From Leptobacterium flavescens (GTDB lineage: Bacteria > Bacteroidota > Bacteroidia > Flavobacteriales > Flavobacteriaceae): a stretch of 64,000 nt of DNA. The notes beneath the pieces were generated by a model, which saw nothing but the letters and a program-made list of their open reading frames with translations, was not told the DNA's origin and did no database searches. The stretch is from positions 930,001-994,000 of the forward strand of contig NZ_JAABOO010000002.1 of the NCBI RefSeq assembly GCF_010671605.1. The letters run 5' to 3'. Each line of letters opens with the position of its first letter. Position 1 is the first letter of the stretch. Shown piece by piece: positions 25,883 to 38,200 of this stretch. The position numbers and the translations under genes are program-made.

Positions 25883-27337
25883 CTATTTTTCAGGAATACT
25901 CTTTAGGATCTCCAGTGTAAATTTCCAGAACTTTTCTACCGATGCAATATTTGCACGCTCGTCAGGAGAGTGTGCCCCTTTAATGGTAGGCCCGTAGCTT
26001 ATCATATCCATTTCCGGATAATTCTGCCCCAGGATCCCGCATTCAAGGCCGGCATGACAGGCAACCACTTCGGGTTTAGCCTTAAAAAGTTCTTCGTATT
26101 TAGATTTCAATACCTCCAGGATAGGCGAATTTACATTCGGCGTCCAGCCCGGATAGTTACCGCTGTAATTCACTTCACAGCCCGCCAGTTCGTAAGTAGC
26201 TCTCAAGGAGTTGGCCAGGTCTGTTTTTGCAGTTTCCACCGATGATCTTGTCAGGTTCCCTATCAGCACTTTCCCTTCTCCTATCTGCACTCTGGCAATA
26301 TTATTAGAGGTTTCTACCAGATCTTCCATATCGGCACTCATGGCATATACTCCGTTATGGGCGGCGTAAATGGCTTTGATGATCCCTTCCTGTACCCCGA
26401 GTTCCATAACATTTTCCGGTCTTTCGGTCACCTCCGCACTAATGGTAAGGCCGGGTTCTGTAGTCTTTAATTCTCTTTTGATAGCCGTTGCCAGCTGATT
26501 GAATTCAAAAGCAAAAGCATCGTGATGCACCTTATCGATCACTATTGTTGCAATACTTTCTCTGGGAATGGCATTTCTGAGCCCGCCTCCGTCAATCTCT
26601 GCAATACGCAGGCCGAAATTCTCAAAACCGTCAAAAAGCAGGCGATTCATCAGCTTGTTGGCATTACCCAGGCCTCTGTGGATATCCATTCCGCTATGGC
26701 CTCCCTGTAGCCCCTTTACGGTTATTCTGTAGGCTACGGTAGCTTCCGGAACCTCTTCGGTCTGATAGCTGCGTTCTGCGGTAACATCTATTCCTCCCGC
26801 ACATCCTATATCTATTTCATCGTCTTCCTCCGTATCCAGGTTAAGAAGTATATCTCCTTTCAGCACATTTCCTTTTAATCCCTTAGCCCCTGTCATTCCC
26901 GTTTCTTCATCTATCGTAAAGAGGGCTTCAATAGCAGGATGCTCTATATTTTTACTTGCCAGAACAGCCATAATTGCAGCCACTCCGAGTCCGTTATCAG
27001 CCCCAAGTGTCGTTCCTTTGGCTTTTACCCATCCGTCTTCAACATACATCTCAATCCCCTGATTATCAAAGTCAAAAATGGTGTCTCCATTCTTCTGATG
27101 CACCATATCCAGATGCGATTGCATTACGACGGTCTTTCTGTTTTCCATTCCCGGGGTGGCCTCTTTTCTGATGATGACATTTCCAACCTCATCCTTAAAA
27201 GTTTCCAGGCCCAGATCTTTTCCGAAATCCATCATAAAAGCAATGATCCTTTCCTCTTTTTTTGACGGTCGTGGCACCGCATTGATATCTGCAAATTTAT
27301 TCCAGACTTCCTTAGGTTCTAGTAATCGAATATCCAT
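25883..27337 (-). CDS. pepD: Aminoacyl-histidine dipeptidase (peptidase D, family M20)
   Basis: 484 residues, the usual length for PepD. The dinuclear zinc site is intact: QSHLDMV (first His and Asp), LGADNG (bridging Asp), IDEETG (catalytic Glu pair), LDTEEDDE, and the late HAGLECG and GAHSPDE. The internal lid domain includes KGLQGGHSGMDIHRG. The enzyme hydrolyses Xaa-His dipeptides, such as carnosine, in the cytoplasm. It is monocistronic, divergent from the DUF3810 gene and ends at a clear terminator. Confidence 0.96.
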   Translation of the reverse strand: MDIRLLEPKEVWNKFADINAVPRPSKKEERIIAFMMDFGKDLGLETFKDEVGNVIIRKEATPGMENRKTVVMQSHLDMVHQKNGDTIFDFDNQGIEMYVEDGWVKAKGTTLGADNGLGVAAIMAVLASKNIEHPAIEALFTIDEETGMTGAKGLKGNVLKGDILLNLDTEEDDEIDIGCAGGIDVTAERSYQTEEVPEATVAYRITVKGLQGGHSGMDIHRGLGNANKLMNRLLFDGFENFGLRIAEIDGGGLRNAIPRESIATIVIDKVHHDAFAFEFNQLATAIKRELKTTEPGLTISAEVTERPENVMELGVQEGIIKAIYAAHNGVYAMSADMEDLVETSNNIARVQIGEGKVLIGNLTRSSVETAKTDLANSLRATYELAGCEVNYSGNYPGWTPNVNSPILEVLKSKYEELFKAKPEVVACHAGLECGILGQNYPEMDMISYGPTIKGAHSPDERANIASVEKFWKFTLEILKSIPEK

Positions 27338-27405
27338 GTTTTACAATAAAAATATTTAACGCTAACAAATGTAACCATTGCAATGCAGAATACCATTTAT
27401 TTAAT

Positions 27406-27413
27406 TATTTTTG
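27406..27413 (+). promoter_or_regulatory. Candidate -7 element before the DUF3810 gene
   Basis: TATTTTTG matches the Bacteroidota -7 consensus TAnnTTTG exactly. A TTG at 27378-27380 is 25 bases upstream, slightly farther than usual. It lies only 4 bases before the ATG at 27418, which would favour the second ATG at 27430. Confidence 0.4.
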
Positions 27414-27417
27414 ACGC

Positions 27418-28485
27418 ATGACGAAAAGAATGAAAACCATCATAGCGTTTTCTATTATTCCGCAAGTCATTCTAGTTAAAATACTTGCAAAGCATCCAGA
27501 GCTTATTGAGAAATACTATAGTAATGGTTTTTACCCTTATCTTTCAAAAGGTTTCCGATTGGTTTTTGGATGGATCCCTTTTTCCGTCGGAGATATTTTC
27601 TACACCATTGCAACCATCCTTATCATCAGGTTCCTGATCTTAAAAGGGCGAATGTTCTTTTATCAGACACGGAATTTTTTCCGGGAAGTTTTTGTCGTGA
27701 TCTCCGTACTCTATTTTGTGTTTCATCTTTTCTGGGGATTGAATTATTACAGGCTTCCTATCTACCAGTCCCTCAATATTGATAACGATTATACCACAGA
27801 GGAACTTTTTGAATTTACGGATCGCCTGATCGCAAAGGCCAATGAAGTTCATTACAGCATTACCAAAAACGATACGGTAATGGTGAGTATTCCCTATTCA
27901 AAGCGTAAGATCTATAAGATGACGGTAAACGGCTTTAATAAACTATCGGCCGAAATGCCCAACCTTACGTATGCACCTACCAGTATTAAATCTTCTATTT
28001 ACAGTACGGTGCTCACCTATATGGGATACGGAGGCTATCTGAATCCCTTTACCAATGAAGCGCAGGTAAACAGTGTGGCTTTCAGTTACAAATACCCTAC
28101 GGTAAGTTGCCATGAACAGGCGCATCAATTGGGGTATTCTGCAGAGAATGAAGCTAATTTTATCGGTTATCTCGCTGCTGTGAATAATGAAGATATCTAT
28201 TTTAAGTATTCTGCCTATATCTACAGTCTGCGCTACTGCCTCGGTGAAATAAGAAGCAGGGATCCGGAGAAATTCAGGGAAGTCAATAAAAAAATGAACC
28301 CGGGTATCATTAAGAATTACATTAATGTTTCCAACTTCTGGAAAAGATATGAGAACAAGGCGGAACCCGCTTTTAAAACCTCCTTCAACACTTTCCTTAA
28401 AGCCAATAACCAAAAAGACGGGATCAAGAGCTATAGCTATGTAGTAGCCTTGCTGGTTAATTATTATAAGAACAAGGAACTTTAG
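27418..28485 (+). CDS. DUF3810 membrane protein with an HExxH motif
   Basis: 355 residues. Three hydrophobic segments (about 8-25, 55-75 and 88-110) precede a soluble domain. That domain has HEQAH at residues 232-236, followed by LGYSAENEANFIGY with an acidic residue pair, the layout of a zincin-type metalloprotease (HExxH then a Glu). DUF3810 is a Bacteroidota family of unknown function. Protease activity is my inference from the motif. The ATG at 27430 is an alternative start. Confidence 0.85.
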   Translation: MTKRMKTIIAFSIIPQVILVKILAKHPELIEKYYSNGFYPYLSKGFRLVFGWIPFSVGDIFYTIATILIIRFLILKGRMFFYQTRNFFREVFVVISVLYFVFHLFWGLNYYRLPIYQSLNIDNDYTTEELFEFTDRLIAKANEVHYSITKNDTVMVSIPYSKRKIYKMTVNGFNKLSAEMPNLTYAPTSIKSSIYSTVLTYMGYGGYLNPFTNEAQVNSVAFSYKYPTVSCHEQAHQLGYSAENEANFIGYLAAVNNEDIYFKYSAYIYSLRYCLGEIRSRDPEKFREVNKKMNPGIIKNYINVSNFWKRYENKAEPAFKTSFNTFLKANNQKDGIKSYSYVVALLVNYYKNKEL

Positions 28486-28535
28486 CCATTAGCGCCTGGC
28501 CTATAGCCAATAATACGATCAACCATTTACGACAT

Positions 28536-28617
28536 ACGATTTTAGATTGACGATTGTTGGAGTGTTTCAGCAGATCTAAATTGTCCCCTTGAGGGGACTT
28601 TAGGGGTGTTCCAAAAC
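28536..28617 (+). repeat. Dispersed repeat, copy 1 (palindrome-containing)
   Basis: Starts ACGATTTTAGATT, contains GGAGTGTTTCAG and the palindrome GTCCCC-TTGA-GGGGAC (28583-28598), and ends GGGGTGTTCC. A related copy at 41438-41557 has CTCCCC-TTGA-GGGGAG, a compensatory change at the outer pair of the stem. Confidence 0.7.
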
Positions 28618-28814
28618 AAGATAGATGTGAAACATAAGAGTTCAAAATCAATTTAATTTAGACCGAGGGATCGCTTCGTCATTTCTTTCCTCGCGATGAC
28701 TAATTGGAAGAGAAATGTTGAATGTTTATCTTCAATCAACCCATTTCCAAATCAACAAATCGAATAACCAAATCCCAAGCTCCAAATTCCAAACACCAAC
28801 AACCAAATCTCAAT

Positions 28815-28838
28815 ACTCAATACTTTGTACTTAATACT
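28815..28838 (+). repeat. 24-bp direct repeat, copy 1
   Basis: ACTCAATACTTTG plus TACTTAATACT; identical to 41635-41658 in the spacer on the other side of the giant gene. Confidence 0.8.
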
Positions 28839-28856
28839 AGCAAACAACCACCAACG

Positions 28857-28882
28857 TACACCGAAACTTCAGTGAAGGTGTA
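28857..28882 (+). repeat. Two-stem hairpin repeat, copy 1
   Basis: TACACC, GAA, ACT, TC, AGT, GAA, GGTGTA: an outer 6-bp stem, a symmetric GAA/GAA internal loop and an inner 3-bp stem. Copies at 43626-43651 and 43679-43704. Confidence 0.75.
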
Positions 28883-28890
28883 ACAACCAA

Positions 28891-28949
28891 ATCCCACCTC
28901 TCGACGAGCCTGTATCGAGCGTAGTCGAGATGCTCGAGGTGACAGATCC
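28891..28949 (+). repeat. 59-bp imperfect palindromic repeat, copy 1
   Basis: Begins ATCCCACCTCTCGACG and ends GCTCGAGGTGACAGATCC; CACCTC/GAGGTG and TCGAC/GTCGA pair. The copy at 43524-43582 differs at two positions. Confidence 0.8.
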
Positions 28950-29022
28950 AACAACCATCAACTAACCACCATCAACCATCAACCAACAACCATCAACCAA
29001 CAACCAACAACCAACAACTAAA
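28948..29022 (+). repeat. CAACCA-type low-complexity tract
   Basis: About 75 bases of CAACCA, CAACAACCA and CATCAACCA units of variable phase, with only purine-poor sequence. Similar shorter stretches lie in the two downstream spacers. Confidence 0.7.
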
Positions 29023-29217
29023 CCCTCCCTTTTATGAAATCCTCATAACCAGTTTTATTATTAATAAACTGATAATCAGAAATTTAAACATAACTTCATG
29101 AAATATTTTTTTCATAGATGAAAAACAGACAGAGCGAATTATCCAAGTCACTAGCTTTGATATAGATGCCATAAAAATCAGCCTGTTACATGGGCTTTCT
29201 GAACTAAAACTATCATC

Positions 29218-32200
29218 ATGAAAAAAACATTACGCTATTTTATTTATTTTTTGCTTTTAGCTTCTATCGTACAAGGGTATGCCCAAAGCCAGAAACCTAA
29301 AATAGTTTTTTGCGGGGATCCCGATAATGATCTCTACCGCGTTTTGGTAGCCGAGGAAGATCTTGAGGTAACCCGTTATGATGCTCCGGGAGAAGCTGTG
29401 AGAGGTACCTCCAACGGAGGTGCACTCATCATTGCCGCCGATCGATATCCGAGTCAGAAAAACCAGGTTCCTTCTTCGGTCTATGAGGATGCCCGGAGAA
29501 GAAATATAAGACTCTATGTAGAATATCCCGGCAATACGGTTCCCGATGTGACCATCAATGGGAGACCACATCGTGCTACCCGACTGCAAAGAGGGATCAT
29601 GATGGACGATTCCTTTCGTACCCATAGTAATCTGCCTGCTCTGAGTTTACTGGGGATCAATGATGCCCGTATTTTAACTTCAAACCTGACCCCCAATAGC
29701 CAGCCAAGTGCCTATGCCATGATCAAACTCGGTAAAGTGGCCGGCTTTGATACCGCTGTATATGGTTTGGAAGGTGTAACCACCTACGATGTATTGAACA
29801 ATGTGTATTATGGCGGTGATTCGAGCTGGGAGATGCTCCTGGCCATGACCAAACTTACCAATTTCCGGACCGCTCGTTACGGCCCCCATGCCTCCTGGAA
29901 AGTGGTCTGGGAAACCATTCTCCGATGGTTAACGGGAGAGCAAATATCATTAAACACCTGGTCGTCTGCCAGGGATGTAGCTCCCATGTATGAACGGAAT
30001 GAACCTATGCCCGATGATGCGCTCCGGACTTCGGTAGCCAAGGGAGTACAGTGGTATTTCGACAGTAAACTCCTCCTCCATCCGCAATGGAAAAACGACT
30101 GGGAAAAATATCATAAAGGAAAAGGACACCTGGTCGGCCCTCCCCTGGATAAAAGTCGTCCAAATGGTAACGGGTCTCTAGGGATTTTGGAAGGGCACTT
30201 TTCCAACATATTCCAAACCGGTCGCCAACAATATCGATATACCATACGGGGGGATGTACAGGGAGAATCGGCCTATGCTCTGGCTGCCGGGGGAAAACTC
30301 CTTGGAAATAATTCCTATTCGGAACTGGCAAAAAATTTAGCAGATTTTATGTTTAATTCCGACCTGGGGAAATCGAATTCTACAAAAGACAATTATGGCC
30401 TGATAAGCTGGTCCCTTAACAATCAGGATGCTCATTATTCGGATGATAATGCCCGGGCTATTCTCGGGATCATCGGTACTTCCGCCTATCTTGAAACCAA
30501 CAGATGGAACCGGGAGATCCTGAGGACCATTCTATCCAATTTCAGATTGACCGGTAAAAAAGGATTTCAGCGGAGTAGTCTGAAACAAAAAAATATAAAT
30601 GAAAAAGGCTGGAGGCATTATGCCAATGAAGAGCTGATACTTCCGCACCCTCATTATCAGGCCTGGATATTGGCCTGTTACCTCTGGTTATATGATAAGA
30701 CAGGTTATGAACCTCTGCTGGAAACCACAAAAAAGACCATAGGGCATATCATGGACAGGTATCCTGACAACTGGAGCTGGACCAACGGAATACAGCAGGA
30801 ACGAGCCAAAATGATCCTGCCCCTGGCCTGGCTGGTTCGGGTAGATGATACCGAAGAACACCGTCAGTGGCTGGATACGGTGGTCAATAAATTATTAGAA
30901 AACCAGCAACCTTCAGGGGCTATTCGGGAAGAATTGGGAGATGAAGGCGGCGATTTTGGTCAGACACGTTCCAATGCAGGTTACGGTACTACCGAAGCTC
31001 CGTTGATCCATGAAAACGGCGATCCCGTGGCCGATATGCTCTACACCAGTAATTTTGCATTTTTTGCACTTAACGAAGCGGCCCATGCTACCGGGAACAG
31101 CAGATATCACGAGGCAGTTGCCAGGCTCTCCGAGTTCCTGGCCCGTATCCAGATAAAAAGTGAAAAGCATAGCGATCTGGACGGAGGTTGGTTTCGGGTT
31201 TTTGAATATGACAGGTGGGATTACTGGGCATCTAATGCCGATTCCGGTTGGGGCCCCTGGTGTACGCTTGCCGGCTGGATCCAGAGTTGGATCGTTACTA
31301 CCCAGACCCTGGTTATAGAACGGAACAACTATTGGGACCTGACCAACAACCTGAATATTTCCGAAAACGCCAATGATATCATCAATTTTATGCTGGAAAA
31401 AGACCCCAATGCGATCAACAGGCATACCGAAGGTGCCCGGTCGGTACATGCTGCCGACCTGGACGGTGATGGTGATATGGACATACTCTCGGCCTCGGAA
31501 GTGGACAATAAGATCGCCTGGTCGGAAAATCTGGGGAAGGGAAAATTTCGCAATCATTTTATCAGCAGACATGCAGAAGGTGCCCGGTCGGTACATGCGG
31601 CCGACCTGGACGGTGACGGAGATATGGATGTACTCTCGGCTTCTTACCAGGATGACAAGATTGCCTGGTATCAAAACAACGGAGCGGGAAGATTTACCAA
31701 ACACCATTTTATAAGCCGGCACGCTGAGGGTGCCTCTTCGGTTTATACCGCCGACCTGGATGGTGATGGGGATCTGGATGTCCTTTCTGCTTCCTATGAT
31801 TCGGATAAGATTGCCTGGTACCAGAACGATGGAAAAGGAAAGTTTCCCAAGCATCATTTTATAAGCCGGAATGCAAGGGGCGCTTCTTCGGTTTATTCGG
31901 CAGATCTGGACGGTGATGGCGATATGGATGTGCTTTCGGCTTCCTGGAAGGATAACAAGATTATCTGGTATCAAAACAACGGAGCAGGAAATTTCTCCAG
32001 GCATTATACTATCAGTCAGGATGTAGAGGGTGCCTTTTCGGTCCATGCTACCGATCTGGATGGTGATGGCGATATAGATGTGATCGCGGCCTCCGAAACA
32101 AGCGATAAGATCATATGGTTTGAGAATATAAACAAGGTTCTGGGGCCACCCTTATTTCCCCGGCTAACGGTCATAAAACAATGGAAAGAGCATATTATCT

Positions 32201-35200
32201 CCACCAGGGCAGACGGTGCCGTATCGGTTCATGCGGCCGACCTGGACGAGGACGGCGATATGGATATACTCTCCGCTTCTTTTATAGACGACAAGATTGC
32301 CTGGTATGAGAATCTGGGTGGCGGGAATTTTGGTGATGCACAAAGCAATCAACGGATCATCAATAAATATGCAGATGGCGCCACATCGGTCTATACGGCA
32401 GATCTGAACAACGATGGTGATCTGGAAGTTCTATCGGCCTCCTATCTGGATGGTAAGATCGCCTGGTACTATAATCCCATAGACAGGAAAAATCCGGGAG
32501 TTACAGGCCCCGACAAAAAAGTGATCAGTAATGTGGCGGGCAGTGTCCGATCGGTAGATACGGGAGATCTGGACGGCGACGGAGATATGGATGTGGTCTC
32601 CGCTCATTACGGCGATAACAAGATCGTCTGGTTTGAGAACAAGGATCGCAAAGGGAATTTTGATTTCAGGGCCGGGAACCCTTATACTAACCAGAAGGAG
32701 ATCGCTACCGATATAAACAGCCCTATTTTGGTTCATACGGCCAGACTCGATAATAATGAAAGTACGGACATACTTCTCTCCTCCTTCAACAAAACGGTCT
32801 GGTTCAGGAATAATGGAGATGGAACTTTTGAGGAACAACAAGCGATCGTTAATGACCATTACGGGGTTCCAACGGCCATATATGCTGCCGATATCGATAA
32901 CGATCGGGATAACGATGTTTTTCTGGCCACAAGTACGGGAGCAGACCGGCATGGGAATTTTGACAGCGACCTTCTCTGGTATGAGAATTATGTAAGCAGG
33001 GACGGAACAAGAACATTCAGGGGAAGAGCGAGTAATCATAATCCGGACCGGGAGTATAATATTATTTCCAGATCCAATAACAGGATCAGTTCGATCTACC
33101 CGTTGGATATGGATGGAGATCAGGACATGGATGTGATCACGGCCGAAGGGAATGAAATTCTATGGCATGAAAACAGTTTTGATATCAGACATGCCGATGG
33201 CCAGGGTCGCTTAGTGAGGGAAAGAAAATGGGAAAAACATACGATCTCCACCACGGCTGTAGATGCCCGGTCCGTCTATGCAGCCGACATTGATAATGAT
33301 GGCGATATAGATGTGCTCTCCGCTTCTTACGGAGATAACACCATTACCTGGCATGAAAATACATGGAGAATGTCCGGATCTGTCGGAGAAATACTGGTGA
33401 GGGAACAGGCCTGGAGGGAACACAGGATCTCTGTAAAAGCATTGGGGGTCAATTCGGTACGCGCAGTGGATATGGACGGAGATGGCGATATGGATGTCGT
33501 GGCAACTTCTCAAAAGGATCATACCGTAGCCTGGTATGAGAATCTGGGCGATGGGAAATTTGGAGACCCCTCATCCAATAAAAAGCTTATCAGCAAGAAT
33601 ACCAAAGGTGCCAGATGGGTACATACGGAAGACCTGGATGGCGATGGGTACCAGGACGTACTCTCTGTCTCCTCCGGCGATCATACCATTGCCTGGTATA
33701 AAAATAACGGAAGAGGAAGCTTTTCCGAAAAATTTACCTCCACCTGGGAAACCACTTCGGCTTATGAAAAGATCCGTTTGCCATTGGTGGAAACGGGTTC
33801 CTATAATTTTACGGTAGACTGGGGAGATGGGGTTACCAATAGGATCACCTCCTGGAACCAGGGTGCGGTTACGCATATCTATGCCCGGCCGGGAAGCTAT
33901 ACCATAACCATTAGCGGGGAAATTGATGGCTGGAGTTTTAAAGATAACGACGATAGGGAAAAGATAACAGAGATCTCCTCCTGGGGCCCTTTAAGGCTGG
34001 GCAAGAACGGAGGCCAGTTTTACAAATGCACAAACTTACGGATCACCGCTCCCGATCCTTTAAACACTTCGGAGGTCATTAGTTTTAAGGATACTTTCCG
34101 TGAGACCGCTACCGCCATTCCCGGAATAGAGAATTGGGATACCAGTCATGCAACCAATATGCGGAAAATGTTCTCCGATACCAATTTTAATCAGAACATC
34201 GGTAATTGGGATGTAAGCATGGTTACCGATATGACCGATATGTTTGCTAATAATTCCAGTTTTAACCAGGATATCGGAAGTTGGGACGTAGGCAATGTTA
34301 CCGATATGAAGCATATGTTTTTTGGGGCCGCCAAATTCGATCAGGACATCGGGAACTGGAATACCGCTAAAGTTACCTCTATGGAGGGTATGTTTCATGG
34401 AGCTACCGACTTTAACGGGAACATTGGCAATTGGAATGTAAGTAAGGTTACGGATATGAGGGGTATGTTCTACGATGCCGCCAAATTCGATCAGGATATC
34501 GGGAACTGGAATACCGCTAAAGTTACCTCAATACATGGTATGTTCCATGGAGCTACCGACTTTAACGGGAACATTGGCAATTGGAATGTAAGTAAGGTTA
34601 CGGACATGAATGATGTGTTCCACAATGCCATCAAATTCGATCAGGAAATCGGAAACTGGGAAACCGGTGAAGTTACCTCTATGCATAATATGTTCAATGG
34701 GGCTATCAGCTTTAACCGGAACATTGGCAATTGGAATGTAAGTAAGGTTACTAATATGAGCGGTATGTTCTATGATGCCGCCAAATTCGATCAGGACATC
34801 GGGAACTGGGATACCGGTTTAGTTACCACTATGAGCAGTATGTTCTATGGAGTTACCGACTTTGACCAGAATATAGGTAATTGGGATATAAGTAAGGTTG
34901 GGAGTATGAATGATATGTTCGACGGGGGAGCAGGCCTTTCTACAGAAAATTACAATAAGCTGCTTATAGGTTGGGCAAAACAAGCGGTACGAGAGGAGGT
35001 GATTTTTAATGCAGGGAATTCTGCCTATACCAAAGGTTCTGAGGCTGCAACGGCCCGGGAGAAGCTGGAAGCGAAAGGCTGGACCATTACCGACCATGAA
35101 GCAGAAGAAGATAATGAGGCCCCGACGGTAAGCAGTATTTTGCGCGAAAATCCCTTAACGGAAAGAACCAGTAAAGACAGTATTACCTTTAGGGTTACCT

Positions 35201-38200
35201 TTAATGAACCGGTACGAAATGTAGATATCAATGATTTTACCATTACCGCAAATGGTCCTTTAGTGGGAGTACATACGATAACTGAAGTATCTGATAGTAA
35301 TGGGGCAGCCTATAATGTCACTGTTCGAAATATAAGAGGTAGCGGGACCCTGGAACTTGGCCTTAGGGCCGATACGGATGGGAATTATACGATCAACGAC
35401 CTTACAGGTAATCCCCTAACCGACCCTGGCTCTGATCCGGAAAATCCCGAGACCTACACCATTGTTGATATTACAGCTCCGGTGATAAGCAGTATTTCGC
35501 GCCGGGATCCCCAAACACAAACAACGGAACTGACCGAAGTTAGCTTTAGGGTCGAGTTTAACGAGGCAGTGCAAAATGTGGATACAGGTGATTTTACCGC
35601 TTTGGGAGAAGAAGTTAGAGGAACAGTAACTAATGTGGATGCGGAAGAGGATTCAAATATGATCTATAATATTACCGTATCGGGAATAAGTGGTAGCGGT
35701 ACCCTGGGCCTGGGTCTGGGTCTGGTCAATAACCAGGATATAGAAGATCTTGCAGGTAATGCCCTTCCCAACACCGTACCGGCAACTTCCGAGACCTATT
35801 CCGTTACTGATACTACGTTCCCCAGGCTTAGCAATATTTTACGCCTGGATCCCACGGCGGAAATAACAAATAACAAGAGTCTTACCTTCAGCGTCACCTT
35901 TAGCGAGCTGGTACGGAATGTGGTCGAAAACGATTTTGCCATCGTTACCTCGGGTGATATAAGGACACCAATAGACAGTATTAAAATTAGAGTGCATGAC
36001 GTGACTCCAAATACGGCCTACCGTATTACTGTTCGGCATAAAAATCCTGATAAGAATATAGAAGGTAACGGGACCCTGGGACTCCGACTCCGCTTTTCCC
36101 GTACAGAGAGTGAAGGTTATACGATCTATGATCTTGCTAGTTATGATGGTAATGCCCTTCGAGACCCTAGACCGACAGGTGCCGGACAAACCTATACCAT
36201 TGATAATAGGCCCCTGATGATAAGCAGTATTTTACGCTATGATCCGGATAATCCTGATCCTCCCAGCGAAAGAACAAATAGCGAAAATGTTAGCTTTAGG
36301 GTCATCTTTAACGAGGCAGTCCAGCAGGTGGATAAACACGATTTTACCCTTAACTCAAATGGTCTTTCAATAGTAAATCATACGGTTTATAATGATATAG
36401 GTACAGATAATACCTACGATGTCACCGTTTGGGATATAAGCGGTAACGGAACCCTGAAATTGGGCATTGCTGCTAATAATAATATTACCAATAATACTCT
36501 CGACCTTGAAAATAACCGACTTTCCAGAGTCCTTCCCTCCGGGGCGCAACGCTATATTATCGATAATACCCGCCCTACCGTAAGCCGTATTTTGCGCCAG
36601 GATCCCCTAACGGAAATAACAAATAACGAAGAGGTTACTTTTAGGGTCGAGTTTAGCGAGCCGGTACAAAATGTAGAGATCAATGATTTTACCATTACCG
36701 CAAATGGTCCTTTAGTGGGAGCACATACGGTAACTGAGGTATCGGATAGTAATGGGACAGCCTATAATGTTACTGTATCAGGAATAAGGGGTGGCGGCAC
36801 CCTTGAACTTAGCCTTAGGGCCGATACGGATGGGAATTATACGATCTTTGACCGTGCCGGTAATGCCCTTACCGATCCTGAGCCTACAGATTCGCAAACC
36901 TATACGATCACAAGCCTAAGGGTAAGCAGTATTTTGCGCCATGATCCCCTAACGGAAATAACCAATAACAGCAGTGTTATTTTTAGGGTCGAGTTTAGCG
37001 AGCAGCCGCAGAATATACTTGCGGACGATTTTATAACGTTGGGAAAAGCCAAAGGAATAGCAACCAATGTCCGGGCTGAAGAGAGTTCAAATACAGCCTA
37101 CCATATTACCGTATCGGAAATAAGAGATAACGGAACCCTTACATTGGATTTTGCGGCCAATCAGGATATTACCGATGGAGAGGAAAACCCACTTTCCACT
37201 AATCTCCCGGATGGAGCGGAACACTATATCATTGACCAGACAGCCCCTGCTGTAAGCCGTATTTTACGCCAGGATCCCCTAACGGAAAGAACAAATAACA
37301 ATAATGTTACCTTCAGGGTCATCTTTAGCGAGGCGGTACAAAATGTAGGTGCAGCTGATTTTATGATTACCAGGGAGGGTATTACGCTGGAAGTAGGGAC
37401 ACATACCGTAAACCCAGTGGGCAGTAATGGGACCACTTATGATGTCACTGTTCCTGATATAAGCGGTAACGGAACCCTTACATTGGATTTTGCAGCTAAT
37501 CAGGATATTACCGATGAAGAGGGAAACCCACTTTCCACTAATCTCCCGGATGGAGCGGAATTAAGGTATATTATTGACAATACAGCCCCAACCGTAAGCA
37601 AGATTTCGCGTGAGTATCCCCCAGAAGAAGAAATAAGTAGGAATAGGAACCAAGAAGTTGTCTTTGAGGTTGAGTTTAGCGAAGCGGTTGAGCATGTGCG
37701 TATCGAAGATTTTACAACTTCAGGAGAGGCTTCGGGAACGGTAACCCATGTTGAAGCGGAAGGTGAAGCTACCTACGAAGTTACCGTATCGGGAATAAGC
37801 GGAACAGGGATCCTGGCGCTTGACCTTATGGCCGATACGGATGGGAATTATACGATCTTTGACCATGCCGGTAATGCCCTTATCCCGAACCCTGATTCCA
37901 GATATTCAGAGACCTATACTATTGTTGAGGAGATAGCCCCGGAGATAAGCAGTATTTTGCGTTATGATCCGGAGAATCCCGGAGTATCTCCCAATGAAAG
38001 AACAAATAGCGACCAGGTTACCTTCAGGGTCATCTTTAGCGAGGCGGTACAAAACGTAAATGCAGCTGATTTTATGATTACCAGGGAAGGTATTACGCTG
38101 GAAGTAGGAGCACATACCGTAAACCCAGTGGACAGTAATGGGACCACCTATGATGTCACTGTTCCTGATATAAGCGGTGACGGAACCTTGGCGTTGGGCT

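Larger units (their letters stand above)
28486..29217. other. Repeat-rich spacer before the giant surface-protein gene
   Basis: 732 bases with no credible gene. It contains several short repeats also present in the spacers at 41362-41699 and 43347-43796, a CAACCA-type low-complexity stretch (about 28948-29022), and an AT-rich final 180 bases that should hold the promoter of the giant gene; TAGCTTTG at 29152-29159 fits the -7 consensus. Confidence 0.7.

Noticed and set aside
28948-29022. CRISPR-like or tandem-repeat array of CAACCA units
   Set aside because: Units are short and irregular, without spacers of constant length or nearby cas genes.
30913-32046. 377-codon minus-strand reading frame
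   Set aside because: Antisense to the FG-GAP repeats of the giant gene; length results from the periodic codon pattern of the repeats.
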